A stretch of 32,674 nt of DNA. Source: Anaerotignum sp. (GTDB lineage: Bacteria; Bacillota; Clostridia; Lachnospirales; Anaerotignaceae). Positions 16,822-26,654 of the stretch are shown here, in pieces (the stretch's first letter is position 1; each line of letters starts with the position of its first letter). The notes under the pieces were generated by a model. The model did not search any database and was not told the DNA's origin. It saw only the letters and a program-made list of their open reading frames with translations. The stretch is taken from the NCBI GenBank assembly GCA_017523325.1, contig JAFWWO010000042.1, forward strand, positions 1 through 32,674. The letters run 5' to 3'. The position numbers and the translations under genes were made by a program.

Positions 16822-17970
16822 TTATCTGTTATACTTCCGCAAAAACGGTACCAACTCCTCCAAAGCGGCAAGGCATTCCTTGGCTTCCTCTACTGTGCTG
16901 TAACGAGAGAAGCTAAAGCGAATCGCCCCTTCAATCTCCGAAAAAGGCAAGCCCATAGCCGTCAAAACCGGACTGCCAATCTTCTTTTTACTATCGCAGG
17001 CAGAACCGGCGGAAACCACAATGCCCTTACTCTCCAAGGCATGGAGCAATACCTCGCTGCGAAGCCCGCGGAAGGTCACATTCAGCACATAAGGGCTGGC
17101 CTCCTCCAGGCTATCGCCGTTAAGCTGAGTATCCGGCATCGCCAAAATCCCATCCAGCAGTATTTTCTTGACCTCCCGCACATGGTCGATGCTTTCCGCC
17201 ATGGAGCGGAACGCCACATCTGCCGCCACGCCCAATGCCGCCGCACCGGGGCCGTTTTCCGTACCGGGCCGCTGTCCTCTTTGCTGCCCGCCGCCCAGCA
17301 TTAGGGGCTTTACCTTCAGCCCTTTACGCATATAGAGCATACCTACGCCCTTGGGCCCGTGTATTTTATGCCCGCTCATGGTCAAGAGGTCGATTTTCAT
17401 TTTTTCCACATCAATGGGATATTTCCCGAAAGCCTGCACTGCGTCTACATGGAACAGGGTATCGGGGTTCTTTTCTTTAATCAGCTTGCCGATTGCCGCC
17501 GCATCCTGCACCACACCGGTTTCATTATTCAACAGAATTATGCTCACCAGCACCGTATCCGGGCGAAGGGCATTTTCCAATTCCTCTAAGGAGATATGCC
17601 CTTTTCTGTCCACCTTCAGCCATGTGACTGCACAGCCCTGTTCCTCCAGATGCTTCATGGGATTTTTCACAGCAGGGTGTTCAATCTCCGTTGTGATAAA
17701 ATGCTTCCCTTGCCGGCGATAGCCTTCGGCTGTGCCGTAAATCGCCCAGTTATCGCCTTCCGTGCCGCCACTGGTGAAAAATATCTCATCGGCCTTGGCA
17801 CGAATGCCATTGGCAATGGTTTCCGCCGCACGCCGAATTTCTTTTTCCACCGCCAGACCCATGGCACTGACCGAAGCAGGGTTGCCGTATTGCTCGCAAA
17901 GCATCCACCTCATTTTTTCCGCTACCTCGGGCAACGCCCTTGTCGTAGCGGCATTATCGAAATAAATCAT
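16822..17970 (-). CDS. Cysteine desulfurase (NifS/IscS family) dedicated to ThiI
   Basis: A 382-residue PLP enzyme that converts cysteine to alanine and passes on the sulfur. Motifs are YFDNAATT at the N terminus, SGGTEGDN, EIEHPAV, the PLP lysine in MSGHKIHGPKG (Lys202), GGGQQRGQRPGTEN, and the active cysteine in SAGSACDSKKK (Cys325). The position just before thiI matches the B. subtilis NifZ-ThiI pair, so tRNA thiolation is the probable role rather than bulk Fe-S assembly. AAGGAGG is 6 nt from the ATG. It follows rsmE by 11 nt. The 104-nt gap to thiI shows no terminator. Confidence 0.94.
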   Translation of the reverse strand: MIYFDNAATTRALPEVAEKMRWMLCEQYGNPASVSAMGLAVEKEIRRAAETIANGIRAKADEIFFTSGGTEGDNWAIYGTAEGYRRQGKHFITTEIEHPAVKNPMKHLEEQGCAVTWLKVDRKGHISLEELENALRPDTVLVSIILLNNETGVVQDAAAIGKLIKEKNPDTLFHVDAVQAFGKYPIDVEKMKIDLLTMSGHKIHGPKGVGMLYMRKGLKVKPLMLGGGQQRGQRPGTENGPGAAALGVAADVAFRSMAESIDHVREVKKILLDGILAMPDTQLNGDSLEEASPYVLNVTFRGLRSEVLLHALESKGIVVSAGSACDSKKKIGSPVLTAMGLPFSEIEGAIRFSFSRYSTVEEAKECLAALEELVPFLRKYNR

Positions 17971-17981
17971 GGCTATCCTCC

Positions 17982-18707
17982 TTATTCCAATTCATACAGC
18001 AGTAACGCCGTGGTAACCATTCCCGCTGTTTCCGTCCGTAATATCCGTTTGCCCAATGTAACAGGCAGGACACCGCTTTCCTCCGCCAGTGCAATCTCCT
18101 CCTCGGAAAAGCCGCCCTCCGGCCCGATAAAAATGCCCACACTTTCGCCGGAAAAACCCGTAACAAACTGCCGCAAACCCCTTTCCTGCTCCTTTTCATA
18201 AGGAATGAGGGCACCGTCCAGCTCTGCCGCCTCTGTCACCGCCTCGGAAAATTTCAGCACCCGTTGGCAAATTTCAGGGATTTTTCCTCTGCCGCTTTGT
18301 TTGGCGGCCGCCTCCGCAATCTTTTGCCAACGCTCCAGCTTTTTGCCCTCTTTTTTATCCAGCTTGACAATGGCCCGTTCCGTAGAAACGGCAACAATAC
18401 GGTCCACACCCAGTTCTACGCATTTTTGTATGATCCATTCCATTTTATCCGCCTTCGGCAAGCCCTGATAAAGGGTAATTTTCGTTTTCGGCTCCGTTTC
18501 GCAGGGCATTTCGGAAATAATCTCCGCCAAAACCCCCCGTTCCAAGGAAAGAATACGGCATTGATAATCCATGCCCATACCGTCGCAAAGGGTAATCTCT
18601 TCCCCTTCTCTCGCCCGCAGTACGGTTTTGATATGCTTTTCGTCCTCGCCCGAAATCAATACCTGCCCACGGCTGATATCCTCTCGATTGATAAAAAATT
18701 TCGGCAT
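17982..18707 (-). CDS. rsmE: 16S rRNA (uracil-1498-N3)-methyltransferase RsmE
   Basis: A 241-residue SPOUT-class methyltransferase that methylates U1498 of 16S rRNA with S-adenosylmethionine. It has an N-terminal PUA-like domain (MPKFFINREDISRGQ, then HIKTVLRAREGEEI). The C-terminal knotted domain has LYQGLPKADKMEWIIQKCVELGV, RAIVKLDKKEGKKLERW and the SAM-site motif IGPEGGFSEEE, and ends LGKRILRTETAGMVTT. Length and motifs are typical. It lies 15 nt after prmA; these two genes are commonly adjacent in Firmicutes. Confidence 0.96.
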   Translation of the reverse strand: MPKFFINREDISRGQVLISGEDEKHIKTVLRAREGEEITLCDGMGMDYQCRILSLERGVLAEIISEMPCETEPKTKITLYQGLPKADKMEWIIQKCVELGVDRIVAVSTERAIVKLDKKEGKKLERWQKIAEAAAKQSGRGKIPEICQRVLKFSEAVTEAAELDGALIPYEKEQERGLRQFVTGFSGESVGIFIGPEGGFSEEEIALAEESGVLPVTLGKRILRTETAGMVTTALLLYELE

Positions 18708-18722
18708 GATTCCTCACCTCAT

Positions 18723-19700
18723 TCAGCCGCCATGGCGTGCGGCAATGGCAACCCAGCCTTTTTTCTCCCGTATATCCTCCACGCGGAAGCCGCCTGCCGC
18801 CAACGCCGTCAATACATCTTCCTTCCGCTCCGTAATAATGCCGCTACAAAGGAAAATACCGCCGTCCTTCAGATAATCGGGCACCTGTTTCGTTAAGCCA
18901 ATCACCACATCTGCCACAATATTGGCCGCCACCAAATCATACTGCTTACCGCTGTATTTGTCATGGAGCCGGCTATCCTCCAGAATATTTCCGGCACAGA
19001 CATGGTAAAGCCCTCTATCGATGTCGTTTCTGTCACTGTTTTCGTAAGCGATTTGTATGGCGTTGGGGTCGATATCCACTGCATCTGCCTCCCGAGCCTC
19101 CAGCAAAAGGGTCGCAATCGACAGAATTCCACTGCCACAGCCGATATCCAGCATTTTATCGCCCTTTCGCACATATTTCTCGATCAGCTCCATACAAAGC
19201 TGCGTGGTTTCATGGGTGCCTGTGCCGAAAATATGCCCCGGGTCGATTTTCAGAATGAGTTTATCCGTCGGCTCGTTTAATTCCTCCCAAGAGGGCTTAA
19301 TCATGATTTTCTCGCCTACGGGGAAGGGCTTAAAATATTTCTTCCAATTATTGGCCCAATCCTCCTCCTGCACATTTTTTACAGTCATTTCCAAAGTGCC
19401 CAAATCCATTTCCTTTTCAGAAGCCTGCACCGCCGCCAATGCCCCCTTGATTTGCACCAGCTGTTCCCTGCCGTACAGATTATCCCGCAGGAAAAAGGTA
19501 ATGCCCGTTTGCAAATGGGCCTTTTCCTCTACCAATTCATCGGCAACGTAATCCCACTGCCGGTGGGGGTTTGCCAAAAATTCCTGAAAATCCGTTTCAT
19601 CATGAATCATCAGCCCCGTTAAGCCGCATTGGTACAGCACGCCTTCCACCGGCTCCAGACCTTCCTGACTGACTGCCAAAAAAACTTCTATCCATTCCAT
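18723..19700 (-). CDS. prmA: Ribosomal protein L11 methyltransferase PrmA
   Basis: A 325-residue class I methyltransferase that trimethylates ribosomal protein L11. Residues 1-100 are the substrate-recognition domain. The catalytic domain contains WKKYFKPFPVGEKIMIKPSW, DPGHIFGTGTHETTQLCMEL, the SAM loop MLDIGCGSGILSIA, and VAANIVADVVIGL. It is the first gene of its unit: AAGGAG lies 9 nt before the ATG and a terminator for the preceding unit is immediately upstream. Confidence 0.96.
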   Translation of the reverse strand: MEWIEVFLAVSQEGLEPVEGVLYQCGLTGLMIHDETDFQEFLANPHRQWDYVADELVEEKAHLQTGITFFLRDNLYGREQLVQIKGALAAVQASEKEMDLGTLEMTVKNVQEEDWANNWKKYFKPFPVGEKIMIKPSWEELNEPTDKLILKIDPGHIFGTGTHETTQLCMELIEKYVRKGDKMLDIGCGSGILSIATLLLEAREADAVDIDPNAIQIAYENSDRNDIDRGLYHVCAGNILEDSRLHDKYSGKQYDLVAANIVADVVIGLTKQVPDYLKDGGIFLCSGIITERKEDVLTALAAGGFRVEDIREKKGWVAIAARHGG

Positions 19701-19743
19701 GGGAATAAACTCCTTCCAAAATCATCGTCCCGTTTACGAACGC

Positions 19744-19773
19744 AAAAAGCCGTCCTTGGGCACAAGGCGGCTT
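19744..19773 (-). terminator. Intrinsic terminator of the secA-prfB unit
   Basis: A two-part stem (19747-19758 with 19763-19773, one bulged T, 4-nt loop GGCA) is followed on the minus strand by TTTTTGCG. The + strand flank is also T-rich, so it could work both ways. Confidence 0.82.
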
Positions 19774-19780
19774 GGTTTTT

Positions 19781-20515
19781 TTATTTTGCAAACATTTCGC
19801 ATACCTCACGGTAGCTTTCCGGCGTACCGATGTCATAGCACTCCTCCGCAAAGGTATAGGCATATACCTCTTTCCTTTGATAGAGCCATGCCGGAAAATT
19901 GCCCGGTGCATCAGGCTTATTGCCTGCCGCCAGATATTCGGCAAAAAGAGGCACCGTTTCTCTTCGATACAAATATGCGGCAAATACCACCGTATTGGAC
20001 TTGGGCTGTGCCGGTTTTTCCTCGATGCTCAGCACCTTTCCCGCCTCGTCCAAAAGGGCAATGCCAAACTGGGAAAGGGCACTTTCGTCCTCCCAAGCCT
20101 TGACACAGACACAATCCCGCTGTTTCTGATGGAAAAATGCCACATATTCCTTCAAGGAATAGGTGAAGAAATTATCCCCCGCAATCACCATCAGCTCATC
20201 ATCGATTTTCATTTCATCAATGACAAAGGATATATCCCCGATGGCACCTCGTTTATTGGCATCATCGGTCGTGCCATCGTCCAAAACTGTAACGGGAATC
20301 GGGTTATCCAGCTTTTCCGCCCAAGCGGTAAATTGTGCCGCAAAACGGCTGTTGGTCACCACATAAATCTCATCCAGTTCATCGATTGTATTCATCTGTT
20401 CCACAATATAATCAATAATCGGCTTTCCGCCGATGGGGAGCAAAGCCTTCGGCTTGTCCAATGTCAGAGGGTATAGCCTCGTGGCATAGCCTGCCGCCAG
20501 AATAATGGCTTTCAT
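19781..20515 (-). CDS. Sugar/choline-phosphate-type nucleotidyltransferase
   Basis: A 244-residue GT-A-fold NTP transferase. The N terminus ILAAGYATRLYPLTLDKPKALLPIGGKP carries the nucleotide-binding GxGxRLxPLT-like signature and the conserved Lys. VIAGDNFFTYSL holds the metal Asp, and IEEKPAQPKSN follows. It activates a sugar phosphate, or a phosphocholine-like group as LicC does, into an NDP derivative for surface polymers. The short length, without a C-terminal hexapeptide domain, argues against GlmU or GlgC. The acceptor is unknown. It is the last gene of its unit, 12 nt after the pseudouridine synthase. Confidence 0.88.
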   Translation of the reverse strand: MKAIILAAGYATRLYPLTLDKPKALLPIGGKPIIDYIVEQMNTIDELDEIYVVTNSRFAAQFTAWAEKLDNPIPVTVLDDGTTDDANKRGAIGDISFVIDEMKIDDELMVIAGDNFFTYSLKEYVAFFHQKQRDCVCVKAWEDESALSQFGIALLDEAGKVLSIEEKPAQPKSNTVVFAAYLYRRETVPLFAEYLAAGNKPDAPGNFPAWLYQRKEVYAYTFAEECYDIGTPESYREVCEMFAK

Positions 20516-20527
20516 CTTCTCTCCTCC

Positions 20528-21508
20528 TTAATCTATCTCACCTTTACCGAAAAAATCATCGCAAATTTGCTGCAGCGTTTTCGGCAAGGGCGCTATCATT
20601 TCCTTTCCTGCCAGATACGCCAGAGGCCCTTCCTTCTCCCGCCAGACAATCCTACGGGCATGGAGAAATTGATGGGACAGGGCATAACTCTCCCGAAAGC
20701 TTCGGTTGACACTTTCCGCGCCATATTTCCTGTCCCCCACCACAGGGTGACCCATGGATTGCATATGGGCACGGATTTGATGGGTCTTTCCCGTCACCAA
20801 CAAAATCTCCAGCAGGGTATAACCCCTCGCCGTTGCAAGAGGACGATATTTCGTTACCGAACGAACGCCGTCCTCCGCTCTTTGGTGGAGGCGCACCTGA
20901 TTTTTCTCCCGTTCCTTGGTCAAAAAAGCCGTGATTTCTCCTGCCTTTTCCACCTCTCCCGCCACCATGGTCAAATAATATTTTTCCAAATGATGATTGC
21001 GAATGGTCTGATTCACCGCCTGCACGGCTTTCAGCGTTTTCCCCGCAATGACAATGCCACTGGTATTCCGATCCAGCCGATTACACAATGCCGGCGTAAA
21101 ACTGCTGTCCGCCTCCGGCAGGTACTGCCCCTTTTCATAGAGGTAATACAAAATCTGGTCGATGAGGGTATCTGTATCACTGCTTTTTTCCGGATGGGTC
21201 AAAAGCCCTGCCGGCTTAGAAACCACCAATATTTCATCGTCTTCATAGACAATGCCGAAATGCCGTTGTGCCACGGGCAATGCTTTTTTTTGCATAAAAG
21301 AGGCAATGGTTTCCTCCGCCAGATAAAGCCGGAGGGTATCCCCTGCCTTAAGCAGTTCGTTCCCCTCCGCTTTGCCGTTATTGTATTTGATGCGTTTTTT
21401 CCGCAGCATTTTATACAAAAAGCCCTTGCTCGCCTGATTCATATATTTCAGCAGGAACTTATCCAGCCTTTGATTTTCCTCGTTTTTGGTAATTTTAATT
21501 TCTTTCAA
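20528..21508 (-). CDS. RluA-family 23S rRNA pseudouridine synthase (RluC/RluD-like)
   Basis: A 326-residue enzyme. An N-terminal S4 RNA-binding domain (ENQRLDKFLLKYMNQAS, residues 11-65) is followed by the RluA catalytic domain. The active-site aspartate lies in NRLDRNTSGIVI (Asp146), with VVSKPAGLLTHPE before and KTHQIRAHMQSMGHPVVGDRKYG after. It isomerises specific uridines in 23S rRNA. Firmicutes carry several paralogues, so the exact target is open. It lies 12 nt after prfB and 12 nt before the nucleotidyltransferase, implying one transcript. Confidence 0.94.
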   Translation of the reverse strand: MKEIKITKNEENQRLDKFLLKYMNQASKGFLYKMLRKKRIKYNNGKAEGNELLKAGDTLRLYLAEETIASFMQKKALPVAQRHFGIVYEDDEILVVSKPAGLLTHPEKSSDTDTLIDQILYYLYEKGQYLPEADSSFTPALCNRLDRNTSGIVIAGKTLKAVQAVNQTIRNHHLEKYYLTMVAGEVEKAGEITAFLTKEREKNQVRLHQRAEDGVRSVTKYRPLATARGYTLLEILLVTGKTHQIRAHMQSMGHPVVGDRKYGAESVNRSFRESYALSHQFLHARRIVWREKEGPLAYLAGKEMIAPLPKTLQQICDDFFGKGEID

Positions 21509-21520
21509 GCCCTTCTCCTT

Positions 21521-22625
21521 TTAGCTATGAATCCATGCCAGATAGGCACTGATGAAGTTATCAATCTCCCCATCCATGACGGCATTCACATTTCCCGTTT
21601 CCTCATTGGTACGGTGATCCTTCACCATGGTATAGGGCATGAACACATAGGAACGAATCTGACTGCCCCAGCCGATTTCCTTGACGTCCCCACGGATTTC
21701 CGCCAGCTTTTGCATCTGCTCCTCAATTTTTAACGCCAAGAGCTTACTTTTCAGCATTTTGAATGCCCGTTCCTTATTGCTGAACTGGCTTCTCTCATCC
21801 TGACACTGTACCACAATCCCTGTGGGGAAATGGGTGATACGGATCGCAGAAGAAGTCTTATTGACGTGCTGTCCGCCGGCACCGCTGGCACGGTAGGTAT
21901 CAATACGGATATCGTCCGCCTTTACCTCGATCTCATTATCATTCTCAATTTCCGGCATTACATCGCAGGACGCAAAAGACGTATGCCGTCTGCCGGAGCT
22001 ATCAAAGGGCGACACACGCACCAAGCGGTGAATCCCCTTTTCCGATTTCAGATAGCCATAGGCATTCTCCCCATTGACCTGTATGGTCACGGATTTCAGC
22101 CCTGCCTCATCGCCGTCCAGCATATCCAGTATCTCTACCTCAAAGCCTGCTTTATTCGCCCATTTGGTATACATACGGAAGAGCATATTGGTCCAATCGC
22201 AGGCCTCTGTACCGCCGGTACCCGCATGGAGGGTTACAATGGCATTATTTCTGTCAAACTCCCCGTCCAGCATGGTTGCCACATGGAGCTTTTCATAGGC
22301 CTCCACAAACTCGTCCTGCATCTGTTTGACTTCTTCATATACGCTATTATCCTGCTCTTCAAGGCCCATTTCTATCAATGTCAAAATATCCTCGTAGGCA
22401 GTCACCAGCCCTTCATAGGAGCTGACCTTGTTTTTCAATGCTTTCAGCTGCTGCAGGGTTTTCTGGCTTTTTTCCAAGTCGTTCCAAAAATCCGGGTCAG
22501 CAGAAAGCTCCTCTAATTCGATTATCTTCTCCTTTGCGCCGGCGACGTCAAAGTGAAGCCCCCATTTCCTCTAATTTTTCGTCATAAGCAGAAAGGCCCA
22601 GACGGATCTGTTCTAACTCGAACAT
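21521..22625 (-). CDS. prfB: Peptide chain release factor 2, made by programmed +1 frameshifting
   Basis: RF2 recognises UGA and UAA and releases the peptide. The gene is in two frames. The first gives 25 codons from ATG 22625 (MFELEQIRLGLSAYDEKLEE) and stops at TGA 22548-22550. The second resumes +1 as DVAGAKEKIIELEELSADPD and runs to 21521, total about 367 residues. The RF2-specific SPF codon-recognition motif (VSPFDSSGRRHTS) and catalytic GGQ (GAGGQHVNKT) are both present. AAGGAG lies about 10 nt before the ATG. It follows secA by 96 nt, the usual secA-prfB order. The N-terminal part would be missed by simple gene calling. Confidence 0.96.
22548..22565 (-). promoter_or_regulatory. RF2 autoregulatory +1 frameshift site
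   Basis: On the minus strand GGGGG-cttca-CTT-TGA-C: an internal Shine-Dalgarno-like G-run, the slippery CUU codon (22551-22553) and the UGA stop followed by C. The G-run is 5 nt from CUU, against 3 nt in E. coli. Low RF2 stalls at UGA and favours the shift. Confidence 0.9.
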
Positions 22626-22721
22626 AAAAAATCATCTCCTTTTCAAAAAGAAAAATTTATATCGTCAAGCCATGGCAGAAAGAACGCTCTGCCTTTGGCA
22701 TAACTGCATGGTGCAAAATGC

Positions 22722-25316
22722 TCAGGCATTTCTGCCGCAGCACTGTTTATATTTCTTGCCGCTGCCGCAAGGGCAAGGGTCATTTCGCCCTACCTTGGCC
22801 TCACTGCGTTTTTTCGGCTGTTTTACGGCAGAATCGTCCTTATTGGTGAACATGGGCTTTTGCACTTCCTCCCGCTTCACCTCTGTCTGTATCCGCACAC
22901 GATACAGCATTTTCAGTGTGTCCTCCTGAATATGCCGGCTCATTTCCTCGAACATATCGTAAGCGGCGAATTTATACTCAATCAAAGGATCTCTCTGGGC
23001 GTAAGCGTGCAGACCGATACCCTGACGCATACGATCCATATCGTCAATATGGTCCATCCATTTCTGGTCGATGACACGGAGCATGACCACACGCTCCAGC
23101 TCACGCATACGCTCCTCGCCTTCCTCCTGACCCTGCTCGATTTCTTTTTCCTTCATTTCATAAAGCTGTTCGCCTAACTTGCCTAAGTTTTCCTTCAGCT
23201 TATCCTTTGTCATCTGTATCAAGGCGTCCTCCTGAATATTGACCTTGCCCACAGGAATCACTGCACTGAGGCTTTCGCTAAAGGTATTCATATCCCAATC
23301 TTCAGGCAACTGTTCCTCGCCCATATGGGTATCCACCGTGCGGTCAACCACATCATGAATCATGGCGATAATGCTGTCCCGCAGGTTTTCGCCATAGAGC
23401 ACACGGCGGCGTTCGCCGTAAATAATCTCTCTCTGCTCATTCATCACCTGGTCATACTCCAGCAAATGCTTACGAATGGCAAAGTTATTGCCCTCCACCT
23501 TTTTCTGGGCGTTTTCAATAGCTTTTGTCAACATACCCGCTTCAATGGGTTCATCTTCCGTCATACCCATGGCATCTACTACTTTCATGGTTCTTTCGGA
23601 GCCAAACAGACGCATCAAATCGTCCTCCAGAGAGATATAGAATCTGGATTCGCCGGGGTCTCCCTGACGGCCGGCACGACCACGCAGCTGGTTATCAATA
23701 CGTCTGGATTCATGGCGTTCTGTACCGACAATCTTCAGACCGCCCAACTCCGCCACGCCTTCACCCAGCTTAATATCCGTACCACGACCTGCCATATTGG
23801 TAGCAATGGTCACTGCCCCCATCTGTCCTGCCAGTGCAACGATTTCCGCTTCCTGGGCATGGTATTTCGCATTCAATACCTGATGCTTGATGCCTTCTCT
23901 TTTCAAGAGCTTACTCAATTCTTCGGATTTTTCAATGGTCACCGTGCCCACCAGTACAGGCTGGCCCTTTTCATGGGCAGCGGCAATATCCTTCACAACG
24001 GCGCGGAATTTGCCCGCCTCCGTACGGTACACCACGTCCTGCAAATCCTGTCTTTGCACAGGGCGATTGGTAGGAATTTCCACAACGTCCATACCATAAA
24101 TATTGCGGAATTCGTCTTCCTCGGTTTTCGCCGTACCGGTCATACCGCATTTTTTGGCATATTTATTGAAGTAATTCTGGAATGTAATGGTCGCCAATGT
24201 TTTGCTTTCCCGCCGCACCTGTACGTTTTCCTTCGCCTCAATCGCCTGATGCAACCCGTCGGAATATCTTCTGCCGGGCATCATACGTCCTGTAAATTCA
24301 TCGACAATGACAATCTCGCCCTCGTGAATGACATAATCCTGATCCAGGTGCATATTATAGTTTGCCTTCAAAGCATTATTGATATGATGCTGTAATTCCA
24401 GATTTTCCGGGTCGGAAAGGTTTTCCACGGCAAAATATTTTTCCGCTTTGGCAACACCTTCTTGGGTCAATACAACGGATTTTGCCTTTTCATCCAGTAC
24501 AAAATCCCCTTCCTCCTGAATTTCTTCTTTCATCAGGGGGTTCATGGCCTCCTCCTCATTGAGGATACGGCCTTTTTTCAGCTGTTTTACAAACAAATCC
24601 GCAACACGGTACAAATCCGTTGATTTCGAGCCGCTGCCGGAAATAATCAACGGGGTTCTGGCTTCATCGATCAGCACAGAGTCCACCTCGTCGATGATGG
24701 CATAATGCAAATCCCTCTGCACCATGCTGTCCTTTCTGACTACCATATTATCCCTCAGATAGTCAAAGCCAAATTCATTATTCGTACCATAAGTAATATC
24801 GCAAGCGTAAGCGGCTCTACGCTCGTCATTATCCATATTATTCAAAATACAGCCCACGCTCAGCCCCAGAAAACGGAACACCTCGCCCATCCATTCCGAG
24901 TCACGCTGTGCCAGATAATCATTGACCGTAACCACATGAACGCCCTTGCCTTCCAATGCGTTTAAGTAAGCCGGAAGAGTCGCCACCAGCGTTTTCCCTT
25001 CCCCTGTTTTCATTTCGGCAATCCGCCCCTGATGCATCACGATGCCGCCCATCAGCTGCACGGGGAAATGCCGCATATTCAGTACGTTGGGGCGAGATGC
25101 CGCCTCCCGTACCACTGCATAAGCCTCGGGCAAAATATCGTCCAATGTTTGGCCCTGTGCCAATCTGTCCTTAAATTCCTGTGTTTTTGCTCTCAATTCC
25201 TCATCGGAAAGGGTTTCATATTGGGGTGCGAGTGCTTCGATTTTATTCACAATAGGCGTGATTTTTTTAATCTCCTTCTCGCTGTAGTTCCCAAATATTT
25301 TTTCCAACAAACCCAT
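22722..25316 (-). CDS. secA: Preprotein translocase ATPase SecA
   Basis: An 864-residue motor that drives proteins through SecYEG at the membrane. Motifs are Walker [10 protein letters not shown] (105-109 for GEGKT), the DEAD-type box [16 protein letters not shown], the preprotein cross-linking domain, the helicase motif [25 protein letters not shown], and the C-terminal zinc tail [13 protein letters not shown], which binds SecB or the ribosome. The length is normal for the housekeeping SecA. The ATG at 25316 has GAGGTGA 5 nt upstream. A GTG three codons earlier overlaps that site and is rejected. It heads the secA-prfB-RluA-nucleotidyltransferase unit. Confidence 0.97.
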   Translation of the reverse strand: MGLLEKIFGNYSEKEIKKITPIVNKIEALAPQYETLSDEELRAKTQEFKDRLAQGQTLDDILPEAYAVVREAASRPNVLNMRHFPVQLMGGIVMHQGRIAEMKTGEGKTLVATLPAYLNALEGKGVHVVTVNDYLAQRDSEWMGEVFRFLGLSVGCILNNMDNDERRAAYACDITYGTNNEFGFDYLRDNMVVRKDSMVQRDLHYAIIDEVDSVLIDEARTPLIISGSGSKSTDLYRVADLFVKQLKKGRILNEEEAMNPLMKEEIQEEGDFVLDEKAKSVVLTQEGVAKAEKYFAVENLSDPENLELQHHINNALKANYNMHLDQDYVIHEGEIVIVDEFTGRMMPGRRYSDGLHQAIEAKENVQVRRESKTLATITFQNYFNKYAKKCGMTGTAKTEEDEFRNIYGMDVVEIPTNRPVQRQDLQDVVYRTEAGKFRAVVKDIAAAHEKGQPVLVGTVTIEKSEELSKLLKREGIKHQVLNAKYHAQEAEIVALAGQMGAVTIATNMAGRGTDIKLGEGVAELGGLKIVGTERHESRRIDNQLRGRAGRQGDPGESRFYISLEDDLMRLFGSERTMKVVDAMGMTEDEPIEAGMLTKAIENAQKKVEGNNFAIRKHLLEYDQVMNEQREIIYGERRRVLYGENLRDSIIAMIHDVVDRTVDTHMGEEQLPEDWDMNTFSESLSAVIPVGKVNIQEDALIQMTKDKLKENLGKLGEQLYEMKEKEIEQGQEEGEERMRELERVVMLRVIDQKWMDHIDDMDRMRQGIGLHAYAQRDPLIEYKFAAYDMFEEMSRHIQEDTLKMLYRVRIQTEVKREEVQKPMFTNKDDSAVKQPKKRSEAKVGRNDPCPCGSGKKYKQCCGRNA

Positions 25317-25399
25317 TTGGTTCACCTCATTTATTTGTTAATATCATACCCCGGAGATCCCCCCTGACAGGCATACGATTACATTATTACAGTTTAGCA

Positions 25400-25444
25400 G
25401 AAAAATACCCCCGCACGCAAGGAAAAAATCCATCTTTCGGGGGT
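25400..25444 (-). terminator. Intrinsic terminator of the tdk-HD unit
   Basis: ACCCCCG (25407-25413) pairs with CGGGGGT (25438-25444) around a 24-nt loop, followed on the minus strand by ATTTTTC. Confidence 0.65.
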
Positions 25445-25506
25445 TTTTCGCAAAGTTTTCATTTTTTTGTAAGAAACAGCATGAGATATGGGGCATTTTT
25501 CAAAAT

Positions 25507-26070
25507 TTATTCGCCCTTTTGTATTTTTTCCCGGGTATCCGCTACTGCCAATGCCCGCAGGCTTTTCAGCTTCGGATCCGCCTCGGCTTCTTTTCCGCCA
25601 TAGGTCTGGTTCAATTCGTATTCCAAGGGCAGCCAACTGGATAAAGGGGCTTCATTATGCTGAATAACCGCCTCCAGCTTATCCAACGCTTTATAGATTT
25701 TCGCCTCTCTCGTTTCCAATGCCAGCATCTCTTCAAACAATGCCCGCCATTTGCTCCGCTGGGGTTCACTGAGGGTATCCAAAAGCTGAAAAACCACCTC
25801 ATCTTCATGGGCAGAATCTGCCGCCGTTTTCAGGAAAGACGGGATATCCCCCGTAATGGCCTCCCCCAAATCATGAAGGATGCACATACGAATGATTTTA
25901 TTGAAATCCGCATCTGCAATTTCGTCCTCTAACAGCATAGCCATCAGGGAAACCCGCCAGCTATGCTCCGCCACGCTTTCCGGCCTGCCCTGACTGGTGA
26001 CGGAATGGCGGGTGTTATCCTTCAAATGCTCCGCAATATGCAAAAAGTCGATGAACGCTCTGTCTGTCAT
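25507..26070 (-). CDS. HD-domain phosphohydrolase (YfbR/HDDC2-like 5'-deoxynucleotidase)
   Basis: A 187-residue protein with the HD metal site: His22 region RHSVTSQGRPESVAEHSWRV (His36), then ILHDLGEAITGDIP (His66-Asp67), and the later Asp near ALDKLEAVIQHNE. This arrangement matches YfbR/HDDC2 enzymes that dephosphorylate deoxynucleoside 5'-monophosphates. Its ATG overlaps the end of the thymidine kinase gene by 4 nt. A salvage kinase and a dNMP phosphatase made together would set the dTMP/thymidine balance. The substrate assignment is inferred. Confidence 0.87.
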   Translation of the reverse strand: MTDRAFIDFLHIAEHLKDNTRHSVTSQGRPESVAEHSWRVSLMAMLLEDEIADADFNKIIRMCILHDLGEAITGDIPSFLKTAADSAHEDEVVFQLLDTLSEPQRSKWRALFEEMLALETREAKIYKALDKLEAVIQHNEAPLSSWLPLEYELNQTYGGKEAEADPKLKSLRALAVADTREKIQKGE

Positions 26071-26654
26071 GCCTCATTCTCCTTTTCCTGCGCCTTTTTC
26101 CAGCATTTATGGCACATGGGCTGATAGCTTTCATTGCCCCCCAAAAGCACCTGCTCTCCTTCGGTGATGACATTTCCCTCTGCATCTACACGGGCATTGA
26201 CCGTCGCCTTACTGCCGCAGGCACAAACGGTTTTCAGCTCTGTAATGGAATCCGCCAACTCAAACAGCCTGACACTGCCGGGGAACATTCTGGTGCGAAA
26301 ATCCGTCCTGAGCCCAAAGCAGAATACGGGCACATGATAACGGTCCACAATCTCCCGCAGCTGTTCGATTTGAGCCGGTGTGAAGAACTGGGCTTCATCG
26401 GCAATCACCACATCGTAAAACTCCCGCTCTCTATCCCGAAAAATCTGCAGCAAATCCATCTCCTCGGAAATGGAATCCGCCCTTTGCTCCAGCCCGATGC
26501 GGGAATAAACCTTGTCCGCCCCATAACGGGTGTCCGCCGCCGGCTTAATCAGCCAGACCCGCATACCCCGCTCCTCATAATTGAATTTGGTAATCAATGC
26601 CTGCGCCGATTTGGAACTGCCCATAGCGCCGTATCTGAAATATAATTTTGCCAT
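26067..26654 (-). CDS. tdk: Thymidine kinase (TK1 type)
   Basis: A 195-residue enzyme that phosphorylates thymidine for dTTP salvage. It has LYFRYGAMGSSKSAQAL (P-loop, residues 9-16), VVIADEAQFF (Walker B and catalytic Glu), VFCFGLRTDFRTRMFPGS, and four zinc cysteines in CACGSKA and CHKC, as in tetrameric TK1 enzymes. The P-loop reads GAMGSSKS where most TK1 proteins have SGKS, a Gly to Ser change before the catalytic Lys. A ribosome site GGAGGC lies about 6 nt before the ATG. It is translationally coupled to the HD phosphohydrolase. Confidence 0.93.
   Translation of the reverse strand: MAKLYFRYGAMGSSKSAQALITKFNYEERGMRVWLIKPAADTRYGADKVYSRIGLEQRADSISEEMDLLQIFRDREREFYDVVIADEAQFFTPAQIEQLREIVDRYHVPVFCFGLRTDFRTRMFPGSVRLFELADSITELKTVCACGSKATVNARVDAEGNVITEGEQVLLGGNESYQPMCHKCWKKAQEKENEA

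Noticed and set aside
19600..19983. Minus-strand frame spanning the prmA start and the nucleotidyltransferase end
   Set aside because: It crosses a terminator and overlaps two well-supported genes in another frame.
23325..24395. A 356-codon + strand frame within secA
   Set aside because: It is antisense to secA, which is full length with all motifs.
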